Source of the DNA: Acidobacteriota bacterium
GTDB taxonomy: Bacteria > Acidobacteriota > Terriglobia > Terriglobales > Acidobacteriaceae
Direction: 5' to 3'
Assembly (NCBI GenBank): GCA_021846985.1
Contig: JAJZVX010000010.1
Coordinates: forward strand, 1-64,000
Length of the DNA: 64,000 nt
The notes beneath the pieces were generated by a model. That model saw only the letters and a list, made by a program, of their open reading frames with translations, was not told where the DNA came from and ran no database searches. Positions 1 through 6,664 of this stretch are shown in pieces. Numbering within the stretch: the stretch's first letter is position 1; every line of letters begins with the position of its first letter. The position numbers were made by a program, and so were the translations under genes.

Positions 1-155
1 TGCCGGAGGGCGTGGAGATGGTGATGCCGGGCGACAACGTGCAGCTCGAGGTGGAGCTGATCACGCCGGTGGCCATGGAGAAGGGCCTGCGTTTTGCCAT
101 CCGCGAAGGCGGCCGCACCGTGGGCGCGGGCACGATCTCGGAGATTATCAAGTAA
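1..155 (+). CDS. tuf: Elongation factor Tu, C-terminal end (partial)
   Basis: The first 155 bases encode the last ~50 residues of EF-Tu in the frame beginning at base 3 and end with TAA at 153-155. The translated end carries the domain III signature of the family (MVMPGDNV, then [19 protein letters not shown] and the terminal [11 protein letters not shown]). EF-Tu delivers aminoacyl-tRNA to the ribosome as a GTP complex. Only the tail is present because the gene starts before the window. Its position just upstream of rpmG, tRNA-Trp, secE, nusG and rplK matches the common bacterial tuf-secE-nusG-rplK order. Confidence 0.95.
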   Translation, partial: PEGVEMVMPGDNVQLEVELITPVAMEKGLRFAIREGGRTVGAGTISEIIK

Positions 156-177
156 GCGGCAGTCCTGTTAACCGAGG

Positions 178-333
178 ATGGAAGGCAAGTTGTTCAACTC
201 GCGAAGATCGGCTTGCCGGATACGGATTGAGCGGGGAGAAGAAGAGCACTGCTTTCTGCTGAGATGGGAATATGTTCTGGCGATCGACGTGCCCAACGAA
301 GCAGCCAGCAACTTGATGGGATTGAAGAGGTAA
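178..333 (+). CDS. Possible 51-residue ORF between tuf and rpmG
   Basis: An ATG at 178 opens 51 codons closed by TAA at 331-333, filling the gap between tuf and rpmG almost completely. A weak purine stretch (CCGAGG) precedes the ATG. The product would be mixed charged and hydrophobic (start [10 protein letters not shown], end NLMGLKR) with two cysteines and no recognisable domain or signal peptide. It ends 8 bases before rpmG, compatible with translational coupling, but a chance ORF is equally possible in GC-rich DNA. I do not recognise it and assign no function. Confidence 0.25.
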   Translation: MEGKLFNSRRSACRIRIERGEEEHCFLLRWEYVLAIDVPNEAASNLMGLKR

Positions 334-340
334 TCAGAGA

Positions 341-490
341 ATGCGGGAAATTGTGACATTGCAGTGCACGGAGTGCAAGGAGCGGAATTACTCGACGACC
401 AAGAACAAGAAGACGACCACGGGCCGTCTCGAGTTCAAGAAGTTCTGTAACCGCTGCCGCAAGCACACGCCGCACAAGGAATCGAAGTAG
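341..490 (+). CDS. rpmG: 50S ribosomal protein L33
   Basis: This encodes a 49-residue basic protein starting [12 protein letters not shown] and ending HTPHKESK, the usual length of bacterial L33, a component of the large ribosomal subunit near the E site. Two CXXC pairs (CTEC near residues 9-12 and CNRC near 36-39) form the zinc ribbon of the C+ type of L33. The gene lies in the normal place between tuf and tRNA-Trp/secE and is probably co-transcribed with them. No strong Shine-Dalgarno is seen; AGAGA lies directly before the ATG. Confidence 0.95.
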   Translation: MREIVTLQCTECKERNYSTTKNKKTTTGRLEFKKFCNRCRKHTPHKESK

Positions 491-582
491 GGGACGGGTT
501 CCTGGTTCGTCGTTGAAAGGCGGAGACGGACAGGTTGGCGCGCGAGCTGCGAACGGCGCACCAGGGACAGCGAACTCTATAC

Positions 583-658
583 AGGGGCGTAAGCTCAACG
601 GCTAAACTGCCGGTCTCCAAAACCGGACTTGGGGGTTCGAATCCCTCCGCCCCTGCCA
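583..658 (+). tRNA. trpT: tRNA-Trp (CCA anticodon)
   Basis: A complete cloverleaf is visible. The acceptor arm AGGGGCG (583-589) pairs with CGCCCCT (648-654). The anticodon arm CCGGT/ACCGG (610-614 and 622-626) holds loop CTCCAAA with anticodon CCA at 617-619. The T arm contains GGTTCGAATCC. G655 is the discriminator base and CCA (656-658) is encoded. The only codon read is UGG. Placement between rpmG and secE is common in bacteria and suggests co-transcription with the secE-nusG-rplK genes. Confidence 0.97.
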
Positions 659-711
659 GACAAGATGCGAGGCGCGCCCGGCCCAGCGCCGGGGGCAAAG
701 GAATTACGAGC

Positions 712-1014
712 ATGGGAACCAAGGCAACAATCGTGAATGGGGAAGAGCGTCCGGCGCCGGCGAAGCGCCCGGGATCCAATTCCGGCTCCAAGCTCTTTAG
801 CAGCGTAGCCGATCAGTGGCGGGGCATGACCCGCTTTCTGACTGACGTGCGCGCGGAGACGCGCAAGGTGGTCGTGCCCACGCGCAAGGAAGTGGAGAGC
901 ACCACCGTGGTGGTGATCGTCGCGACTTTTCTTTTCGGGCTTTTCTTCTTTGTGGTGGACGCGATCTTCGACTTTGGTCTGCACCGGTTGCTGGGCAAGC
1001 TGGGCGGTTTCTAG
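712..1014 (+). CDS. secE: Preprotein translocase subunit SecE
   Basis: SecE is the small essential membrane subunit that clamps SecY in the Sec translocon. The 100-residue product has a hydrophilic, proline- and lysine-containing N-terminus, the amphipathic SecE region (FLTDVRAETRKVVVPTRKEV, about residues 42-61) and a single transmembrane helix (VVVIVATFLFGLFFFVVDAIF, about residues 66-86). The frame is open further upstream across the tRNA, but ATG 712 is chosen because it follows AAAGGAATTACGAG and gives a typical SecE. It is followed 27 bases later by nusG, the classical secE-nusG pair. Confidence 0.95.
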   Translation: MGTKATIVNGEERPAPAKRPGSNSGSKLFSSVADQWRGMTRFLTDVRAETRKVVVPTRKEVESTTVVVIVATFLFGLFFFVVDAIFDFGLHRLLGKLGGF

Positions 1015-1041
1015 CCCCCGGCGCGGCCGCGAAACGAGAGC

Positions 1042-1650
1042 ATGATGGCAGAAGAACTGGAACAACCCGCAGAGCAACAGGAGCCGCAGGAGCAGCCCGC
1101 CGCGCCGGAGCGCAACGAGCGCTTCCGCTGGTACATTCTGCATGCCTATTCGGGCTTTGAGCGCAAGGTGAGGGAGTCGATCGAGAGCCGCGTGCAGGCC
1201 TTTGGGCTGCAGGAGAGGGTCGGCCGGGTCATGATTCCCACCGAGCCGGTTACCGAGATCGTCAACGGCAAGAAACGCACCGTGGAGCGTGTTTTCCTGC
1301 CCGGCTATGTGCTGGTGGAGATGGAGCTCGACAATCAACTCTGGCATGTGCTCAAAGACACGCCCAAGGTGACGGGTTTTCTGGGCACGGGCGACAAGCC
1401 GGTGGCGCTCACCGAGGAGGAAGTGAGCAGCATCCTCTTCCGCTCGGAGACCTCCAAGGACAAGCCCCGGCTCAAGATCAAGTTTGAGAAGAACGAGCAG
1501 GTCCGCATTACCGACGGGCCCTTTGCCAACTTCAACGGCGTGGTGGACGAGATCAACGAAGATCGCGAGACGCTAAAGGTCATGGTGACCATCTTCGGAC
1601 GCTCCACCCCGGTCGAGCTGGAGTTTGGCAAAGTGGAAAAGATTGAGTAG
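1042..1650 (+). CDS. nusG: Transcription termination/antitermination factor NusG
   Basis: NusG binds RNA polymerase, reduces pausing and links it to Rho or the ribosome. The 202-residue protein has an acidic, Gln/Pro-rich extension (residues 1-27), then an NGN domain starting RWYILHAYSGFERKV with the conserved FLPGYVLVEM (about residues 89-98), and a C-terminal KOW domain (VRITDGPFANFNGVVDEI, about residues 154-171). Two adjacent ATG codons (1042 and 1045) could start it. It is downstream of secE and upstream of rplK in the usual order. Confidence 0.96.
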   Translation: MMAEELEQPAEQQEPQEQPAAPERNERFRWYILHAYSGFERKVRESIESRVQAFGLQERVGRVMIPTEPVTEIVNGKKRTVERVFLPGYVLVEMELDNQLWHVLKDTPKVTGFLGTGDKPVALTEEEVSSILFRSETSKDKPRLKIKFEKNEQVRITDGPFANFNGVVDEINEDRETLKVMVTIFGRSTPVELEFGKVEKIE

Positions 1651-1658
1651 CTGTTGGT

Positions 1659-1798
1659 CTTCAGCCATTAACTTTCAGCTTCTAGCCGGCGCGCCCACCT
1701 GGCAGGCCTCCGGTTGCGAGTGAACGTTGAAGCGACAGCACCAAAATTGAAGAAACGAACCGACCGGCCGAAGGCTGAAAGCTAGGAGCTGAAGGCTG
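1659..1798 (+). repeat. Degenerate inverted repeat of CTTTCAGC-type units between nusG and rplK
   Basis: The 165-bp gap between nusG and rplK holds a left arm (1659-1688) with CTTCAGCC and CTTTCAGCTTCTAGCC. The opposite-strand version is the right arm (1771-1798), with AAGGCTGAAAGCTAGGAGCTGAAGGCTG. A related copy occurs at 19401-19427 behind coxD. The arms are imperfect, so this is a short, decayed palindromic element; whether it acts as terminator, attenuator or only as a dispersed repeat cannot be told from the sequence. Confidence 0.5.
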
Positions 1799-1815
1799 GT
1801 TCCCGAAGGAAACCC

Positions 1816-2253
1816 ATGGCACCTCCGAAGAAAATCACGGGCTACGTCAAGCTGCAGATCGAGGCCGGCAAGGCCACGCCGGCGCCGCCGGTCGGCCCCG
1901 CGCTGGGTCAGGCGCAGGTCAACATCATGGAGTTCTGCAAGCAGTTCAACGCGCGCACGCAGAACAAGGACATGGCGGGGCTGATCATTCCTGTGGTCAT
2001 CACCGTCTATGGCGACCGCAGCTTCACCTTTGTCACCAAGACTCCCCCGGCCGCCATTCTGCTGAAAAAGGCCGCCGGCATCGACAAGGGCTCAGGCACG
2101 CCCAACAAGGAAAAGAAGGGCCGGGTGACCGAGAAGCAGGTGCGCGAGATCGCCACCCAGAAGATGCCCGACCTCAACGCCGCCTCGGTCGAGACGGCCA
2201 TCAAGAGCATCAAGGGCACCGCCCGCTCCATGGGCATCGAAGTCGTGGCGTAA
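1816..2253 (+). CDS. rplK: 50S ribosomal protein L11
   Basis: L11 forms part of the GTPase-associated centre of the large subunit and is needed for stringent-factor activation. The 145-residue product has the family N-terminal domain ([21 protein letters not shown], about residues 12-32, with the conserved Pro-rich stretch) and the C-terminal rRNA-binding domain ending in the glycine- and threonine-rich loop before RSMGIEV. It starts at ATG 1816 behind GAAGGAAACCC. Unusually, rplA does not follow; a strong hairpin (2275-2306) and an unrelated gene come next. Confidence 0.96.
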   Translation: MAPPKKITGYVKLQIEAGKATPAPPVGPALGQAQVNIMEFCKQFNARTQNKDMAGLIIPVVITVYGDRSFTFVTKTPPAAILLKKAAGIDKGSGTPNKEKKGRVTEKQVREIATQKMPDLNAASVETAIKSIKGTARSMGIEVVA

Positions 2254-2274
2254 GGCGTCTGCCCTACTCGCATG

Positions 2275-2306
2275 GCCCAGGCCCTCCCGTTGCGGAGGGC
2301 CTGGGC
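2275..2306 (+). terminator. Perfect 13-bp stem-loop behind rplK
   Basis: GCCCAGGCCCTCC (2275-2287) and GGAGGGCCTGGGC (2294-2306) pair perfectly around a 6-base loop, beginning 21 bases after the rplK stop codon. The following bases are GCGTTTGC, so the U-tract is poor. The position and strength suggest a transcription end for the secE-nusG-rplK unit, or an mRNA-stabilising hairpin. Confidence 0.6.
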
Positions 2307-2359
2307 GCGTTTGCAGCCCTGCTTGTCCGCGGGCTGTAGGATGGTGCGGAGGAGTGCAG

Positions 2360-3343
2360 GTGAACCACGTCGAGCGCTTCCGCGCGGTGATGAACTTCGA
2401 GCCCGTCGACCGGCTGCCCCGCTGGGAGTGGGCCATGTGGTGGGATCTGACCCTCGACCGCTGGCATGGCGAAGGACTCCCCGCGCAGCTCACTGACGTC
2501 TTCGCCATCCACGACTACTTCGGGCTCGATCCCTACAAGCAGTTCTGGTTCTCCACCACCGACGCGACCATCGAAGCCGTGCAGCACCACGTCGAGGGCA
2601 GCGTGGCCAACATGGACGACTATCTGCGCATTCTGCCCCGCCTCTACCCCGACCATGCCGCGGCCATCGCCTCCATGCGCCCCTGGGCCGCGCGCCAGGC
2701 TGCCGGCGAGGCCGTGGTGTGGGCCACACTGGAGGGCTTTTTCTGGTTTCCGCGCACACTGCTGGGCTTCGAACGCCTGATGCTGGCCTATCACGATCAG
2801 CCCGAGCTGGTGCACTGCATCAACAGCGACCTGCTGGCCTTCAACCTGCGCCTGCTTGAGGGGATGCGCGGCAGTTGCGTTCCCACTTTTTTCACCGTCG
2901 CCGAAGACATGTCTTACAACCACGGCCCCATGGTTTCGCGACGGGTCTGCGAGGAGTTCATGACGCCCTACTATCTGCGCCTGGTCGAGCGCATGAAGGA
3001 GATGAACGCCCTGGTCATCATGGACACTGACGGCGACTGCGGCAAGCTGGTTCCCTGGCTCGCATCGGTGGGCGTCGAGGGCGTGCTGCCGCTGGAGCGG
3101 CAGGCCAAGGTCGATGGCATGGCGCTGCGCGCTGCCTATCCCACGCTGCGCATGGTGGGCCACTACAACAAGCTCGTCATGCACCTGGGCGAAGCCGCCA
3201 TGCGCGCCGAGTTCGAGCGGCTCGCCCCCCTCATGCGCACCGGCGGGTTCATTCCCAGCGTCGATCACCAGACGCCGCCGGCCGTTTCCATGAGCAACTA
3301 CCGCATCTACCTGCGGCTGCTCGACGAATACACGGCCTGCTGA
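2360..3343 (+). CDS. Uroporphyrinogen decarboxylase (URO-D)-family protein
   Basis: A soluble ~327-residue TIM-barrel protein resembling the URO-D superfamily. It opens with the family N-terminal pattern (NHVERFRAVMNFEPVDRLPRWEW) and has a mid-protein EDMSYNHGPMVS block followed by CEEFMTPYYLRLVERMKE. The C-terminus has GHYNKLVMHLGEAAMRAEFERL and a GGFIPSVDHQTPP segment, as in the catabolic or methyltransferase-like branch rather than HemE proper. Substrate unknown; corrinoid or tetrapyrrole chemistry is possible. GTG 2360 is preferred because GGAGGAG lies 6 bases upstream; GTG 2354 is an alternative. It stands alone and converges on amt. Confidence 0.7.
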   Translation: MNHVERFRAVMNFEPVDRLPRWEWAMWWDLTLDRWHGEGLPAQLTDVFAIHDYFGLDPYKQFWFSTTDATIEAVQHHVEGSVANMDDYLRILPRLYPDHAAAIASMRPWAARQAAGEAVVWATLEGFFWFPRTLLGFERLMLAYHDQPELVHCINSDLLAFNLRLLEGMRGSCVPTFFTVAEDMSYNHGPMVSRRVCEEFMTPYYLRLVERMKEMNALVIMDTDGDCGKLVPWLASVGVEGVLPLERQAKVDGMALRAAYPTLRMVGHYNKLVMHLGEAAMRAEFERLAPLMRTGGFIPSVDHQTPPAVSMSNYRIYLRLLDEYTAC

Positions 3344-3388
3344 GGGCGGCGGGCCGCGCCCGATCCTGCCAGCGGGGCCGTGTGTTTG

Positions 3389-4675
3389 CTATTTGTACGA
3401 CTCGTCGCGGTGAATCACGAAGTCGGGATAAGCGCCGCCGCCCAGCTCGTGCAGGTCCATGCCGATGCGCTCGCCGTCCGGGTCCACGCGGAAGGGAATC
3501 GCTTTGTCAAGCAGCCAGAAGAGCAGGTAAACCAGCGGCAAGGCCACGCCGAGCAGGGCGGCGATGCCCACCAGTTGCGCCACCAGTTGCCCGGCCTGCG
3601 GAGCAAGGAATCCCGCAGCCAGCAGGCCCCAGAGCCCACCGGCCGCATGCACGGCGATAGCGCCCGAGGGGTCGTCGATGGAAAGCGCCAGCTCCATCAG
3701 CTCCACCAGCAGGGGCGTGCCCGCGCCCGCCACCAGCCCCACCATGATCGCCTCCCACGGCCGGGCGATGCCCGCGCAGGCGCACGAAGTCACCAGTCCG
3801 GCCAGCCAGCCGTTGGCGCAGAGGCTGGCGTCGGGTTTGCCAAAGCGGATGCGCGTGACGGCAAAGGTGGCGGCCAGCGCGCCGGCGGCCGCCAGCAGCG
3901 TATTCAGCGCCACCGCCGGGAGCCCGTAGAGCGGGGTGTGCAGCCAGATGACGGCGCCGGCCAGGTTCCATCCCAGCCAGCCCACCAGCGCCACCAGGCA
4001 GCCAAAGAGGACATAGACCACGTTGTGCCCGGGCAGCGCCGTGGCCAGCCCCTCGCGCGGAAACTTGCCTCGGCGCGGTCCGGCAATCCATACCAGGGCC
4101 AGCGCGCTCACCCCGCCCAGCACGTGCGCCGCGCCCGCGCCGCCGCCATCCACAAAACCCGCGCCCAAGCCGAAGTTCGCGCCCAGTTGCGCCAGCCAGC
4201 CGCCGCCCCATGTCCAGTGCGCAACGAGCGGAAAGACCAGCGTCCCCGTGACTGCCGCCGCGGCGCAGCCGGCCGGCAGACGCCAGCGGTCGGCGCCCGA
4301 TCCCCAGGGCAGCAGCGCCGCCATGGCCACGGCCAGAAACTCAAACAGCACGGCTAACTGCTGCTGCGGTCCGGCCAGGCCAAAACCGCCCAGCAGCAGA
4401 GGCGAAGCTCCCAGCCAGTTCCACGACTTGCCGGCCAGTTGCACGGTGTAGCTGGCGTCGTTTGGTCCGCCGGCCAGGGCCACGCCTGCCACGGCAAAGG
4501 CCAGCGCCGCCACGGAGACCATGGCCAGGCTGCCCAGCATGGCCTGCGCCGCCGAGCGCGACCGGCCCAGGCCGGTGTTGACCAGCGCTACGCCGGCCAG
4601 GGCTAGCGGCGCCAGCAGCAGCAGCGCCAGCGCCAGCGCAAACAGGGGATCGCTCAACGGCATGGGAGGATTCAT
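3389..4675 (-). CDS. amt: Ammonium transporter
   Basis: A 428-residue polytopic membrane protein of the Amt/MEP/Rh family, which moves ammonium across the inner membrane. About eleven hydrophobic helices are visible. The two pore histidines sit in AGAAHVLGG and, later, in DDPSGAIAVHAAGG, matching the twin-His pattern of Amt. The segments ASLCANGWLAGLVTSCA and GWLGWNLAGAV are typical of the family. Its ATG overlaps the TGA of the upstream 60-residue membrane protein (ATGA), so the two are probably translationally coupled. No adjacent glnK/glnB is seen, which is less usual. Confidence 0.9.
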   Translation of the reverse strand: MNPPMPLSDPLFALALALLLLAPLALAGVALVNTGLGRSRSAAQAMLGSLAMVSVAALAFAVAGVALAGGPNDASYTVQLAGKSWNWLGASPLLLGGFGLAGPQQQLAVLFEFLAVAMAALLPWGSGADRWRLPAGCAAAAVTGTLVFPLVAHWTWGGGWLAQLGANFGLGAGFVDGGGAGAAHVLGGVSALALVWIAGPRRGKFPREGLATALPGHNVVYVLFGCLVALVGWLGWNLAGAVIWLHTPLYGLPAVALNTLLAAAGALAATFAVTRIRFGKPDASLCANGWLAGLVTSCACAGIARPWEAIMVGLVAGAGTPLLVELMELALSIDDPSGAIAVHAAGGLWGLLAAGFLAPQAGQLVAQLVGIAALLGVALPLVYLLFWLLDKAIPFRVDPDGERIGMDLHELGGGAYPDFVIHRDESYK

Positions 4676-4854
4676 TGCTCACCCTCCCGGCGCGCGCCCA
4701 TATGCCCGCGCACCGCCACCGCCAGGCCCAGCCCCTCCACCGCCAGCCCGCACACCACGAAGGCCGCGCGCTGCGTCAGGGCGGGGAAGAGCGCCAGCGC
4801 GGCGAGGGAAAGAAAGAATCCGGCGGGCATCACCAGCAATCCGGCAAGTTTCAT
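4672..4854 (-). CDS. Small two-helix membrane protein coupled to amt
   Basis: A 60-residue protein starting MKLAGLLVMPAGFFLSLAALALF with two predicted transmembrane helices (about residues 3-24 and 31-50) and a basic tail (RGHMGARREGEQ). ATG 4854 is preferred over upstream in-frame starts because GAAAGGAAAGC precedes it on the minus strand and it leaves a clean membrane protein. Its stop overlaps the amt start. I do not recognise the family; the coupling suggests a role with the ammonium transporter, which is inference only. Confidence 0.6.
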   Translation of the reverse strand: MKLAGLLVMPAGFFLSLAALALFPALTQRAAFVVCGLAVEGLGLAVAVRGHMGARREGEQ

Positions 4855-4976
4855 GCTTGCTTTCCTTTCAGGCATCGGACCCGGCGGCAGATTCACGCGC
4901 TGCGTTTGTCCTCTGCTCTTGGCCGGCGGGAATCGCGGGCCTGCGCGCTTTGTTCGACTGGGAGCGCTTGGCAAGC

Positions 4977-4982
4977 ATTATA
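4977..4982 (-). promoter_or_regulatory. Candidate -10 element for the amt pair
   Basis: On the minus strand the hexamer TATAAT lies about 120 bases upstream of the 60-residue coupled gene. No good TTGACA-like element is found 16-18 bases upstream (the best is ATTCCA), and I see no convincing -24/-12 sigma-54 site, so the promoter class is uncertain. Confidence 0.3.
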
Positions 4983-5090
4983 GACACGGATCGGGGTGGA
5001 ATCGGATGATGGAAAAGAAGCTGGTCCCGTGGTGGCGCGGCCCCTTCCGCGGCCTGCCGTTGTGCCGGCTCCTTGCGGAGGTCCTCATTC

Positions 5091-5450
5091 ATGCCATTTC
5101 TCCATCGCTTTGTCGCGCACCCCCTTGGCGCGCTGGCCGCTCTGGCCCTCGCCGCCTTTCTTGAGGCCTACGGCGACTCCTGCTTTCAGGCTGGTTTCTA
5201 CCGCTCCACCGGCCAGGCCCGCGTGGCCGCGGTGGTGACGGGCGTCGTGGTCCTCGGCATCTACGGATCGGTCGTCAACGCTCCCCGCTGGGACTTTGGC
5301 CGCCTGATCGGCGTCTATGTTGCCTGCTTTTTTCTGGTCGCCCAGATTCTGAATCGCCTTCGTTTTGGTCACGCTCCCACCCCGCCCGTCTATGCGGGCG
5401 GCAGCCTCATCCTCGCGGGAGGTCTGCTCATGGCTTTCTGGCGCGGCTAA
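5091..5450 (+). CDS. Small four-helix membrane protein (UPF0060/SMR-like)
   Basis: A 119-residue protein with four hydrophobic stretches. The layout recalls the YnfA/UPF0060 branch of the small multidrug resistance/DMT superfamily: an early Glu in helix 1 (AAFLEAYGDSCF), a middle part with GRLIGVYVACFFLVAQ, and a last helix after PPVYAGGSLILAGG. ATG 5091 is chosen because GCGGAGGT lies 8 bases upstream. It is transcribed divergently from the amt pair. Transport function is inferred from topology only; the match to UPF0060 is distant. Confidence 0.6.
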   Translation: MPFLHRFVAHPLGALAALALAAFLEAYGDSCFQAGFYRSTGQARVAAVVTGVVVLGIYGSVVNAPRWDFGRLIGVYVACFFLVAQILNRLRFGHAPTPPVYAGGSLILAGGLLMAFWRG

Positions 5451-5800
5451 AGTCGATTGAAATCGGAGCAAAAAACTGAGCCGGTTGCGGCGGCCGTGCG
5501 CCGGAACCGGTTCCCGATCCTATGGAAATCCAGTCAAAAAGGGCAAAAACGCCCCTGTTTCTGTGTTTGTTAAATCAATAATCTATTTCGCTGCATAATA
5601 AATTTTTCAACGGACAACTTTTTTTTCGTGAGTCCAATCCTACGCTAGCAAGGGGTATGATTTTGCTGCTATAGTGGACCATCGTAGTCCAAAATCACGT
5701 GAGCGGTGCTTCCCCGGATTTACCTTGCTCCTGCCCACGGGATGACTGACGCGAGACTTACGTTCAAACCGAAGAAGAACTGCAAGCAGGGAAAGCATTC
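5451..5800 (+). other. 350-bp AT-richer intergenic region upstream of the act operon
   Basis: No ORF of note. The stretch is richer in A+T than its surroundings, contains an eight-T run near 5626-5633 and a TATAGT hexamer at 5670-5675 (a possible -10 element without a clear -35). It also has a short dyad GGAC-N7-GTCC (5676-5690). It most likely holds the promoter and control sites of the respiratory cluster that begins at 5801. A GC-rich imperfect dyad (GCCGGTT...AACCGGT, about 5478-5514) close behind the preceding gene could end its transcript. Confidence 0.45.
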
Positions 5801-6664
5801 ATGGCGCAATTGTTTGACCGCAGCTCCAATGCTTTGGCTCGCATGAGTCTGGTATTGACGGGGCTGATTGTAATCGCCTTGGGCGTCACTTTGGATCAGT
5901 TGCAGCGTTCTCCATGGGTGACCCGCCAGGGCCAGCGTGCCGACCAGCCAGTACCTTTCAGCCATAAGCACCACGTTGAAGGGCTGGGTCTCCAGTGTCA
6001 GTACTGCCACACGACAGTTGAGAAATCGAGCTACGCCGGGATTCCGCCCACCAAGACCTGCATGAACTGTCACGCGCAGATCTGGACGAATGCCGCGCTG
6101 CTGGAGCCGGTTCGCCACAGTTGGGCCACGGGCGAGTCGCTTGCCTGGACCCGGGTGCATGACCTGCCCGACTTTGTTTATTTCAGTCACGAGATTCATG
6201 TCAACAAGGGCATTGGCTGCGCCACCTGTCATGGGCGGGTCGACCAGATGCCGCTGATGTACGCCCAGAACACGCTGCAGATGGAGTGGTGTCTGGACTG
6301 TCATCGCAACCCTGCCAAGAATCTGCGGCCCACGAGCCAGATCTACAACATGGCCTGGCAGGCTCCCTCGCGGGACCGCCCTGTGTGGTGCGCGGCCGCG
6401 CCCGGCGAAACGGGCGTGCCTACGGCCCAGAGCGTGCGTTGCACCGCCGTCGATCCGGCCGCGGCGGGCGTTCAACTGGCCTCGCTGGCGTGGTCCCCGT
6501 CCGCCCCGCATCCGTTGACCGGCGCGGATTCCGCGGCGGCGCTGCCGGTCGCCCTGGCTTACCGGAAGTTCACCAGCCAGGACGACCTGGGCCACTTCCT
6601 GCTGGATCACTACAAGATCAAGAGTCCCAAGGATCTGACCAGCTGCGACACCTGCCACCGATGA
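5801..6664 (+). CDS. actA: Alternative complex III pentaheme cytochrome c subunit ActA
   Basis: A 287-residue protein with an N-terminal signal anchor (VLTGLIVIALGVTL, about residues 18-31) and five CXXCH c-type heme sites: CQYCH (66-70), CMNCH (87-91), CATCH (140-144), CLDCH (164-168) and CDTCH (282-286). Five hemes, FSHKHH and FSHEIHVNKG histidines that can be distal ligands, and the position directly before actB identify ActA. It sits on the periplasmic side and passes electrons from quinol oxidation to acceptor cytochromes. Its TGA overlaps the actB ATG (ATGA), the first of a series of tight junctions. Confidence 0.95.
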   Translation: MAQLFDRSSNALARMSLVLTGLIVIALGVTLDQLQRSPWVTRQGQRADQPVPFSHKHHVEGLGLQCQYCHTTVEKSSYAGIPPTKTCMNCHAQIWTNAALLEPVRHSWATGESLAWTRVHDLPDFVYFSHEIHVNKGIGCATCHGRVDQMPLMYAQNTLQMEWCLDCHRNPAKNLRPTSQIYNMAWQAPSRDRPVWCAAAPGETGVPTAQSVRCTAVDPAAAGVQLASLAWSPSAPHPLTGADSAAALPVALAYRKFTSQDDLGHFLLDHYKIKSPKDLTSCDTCHR

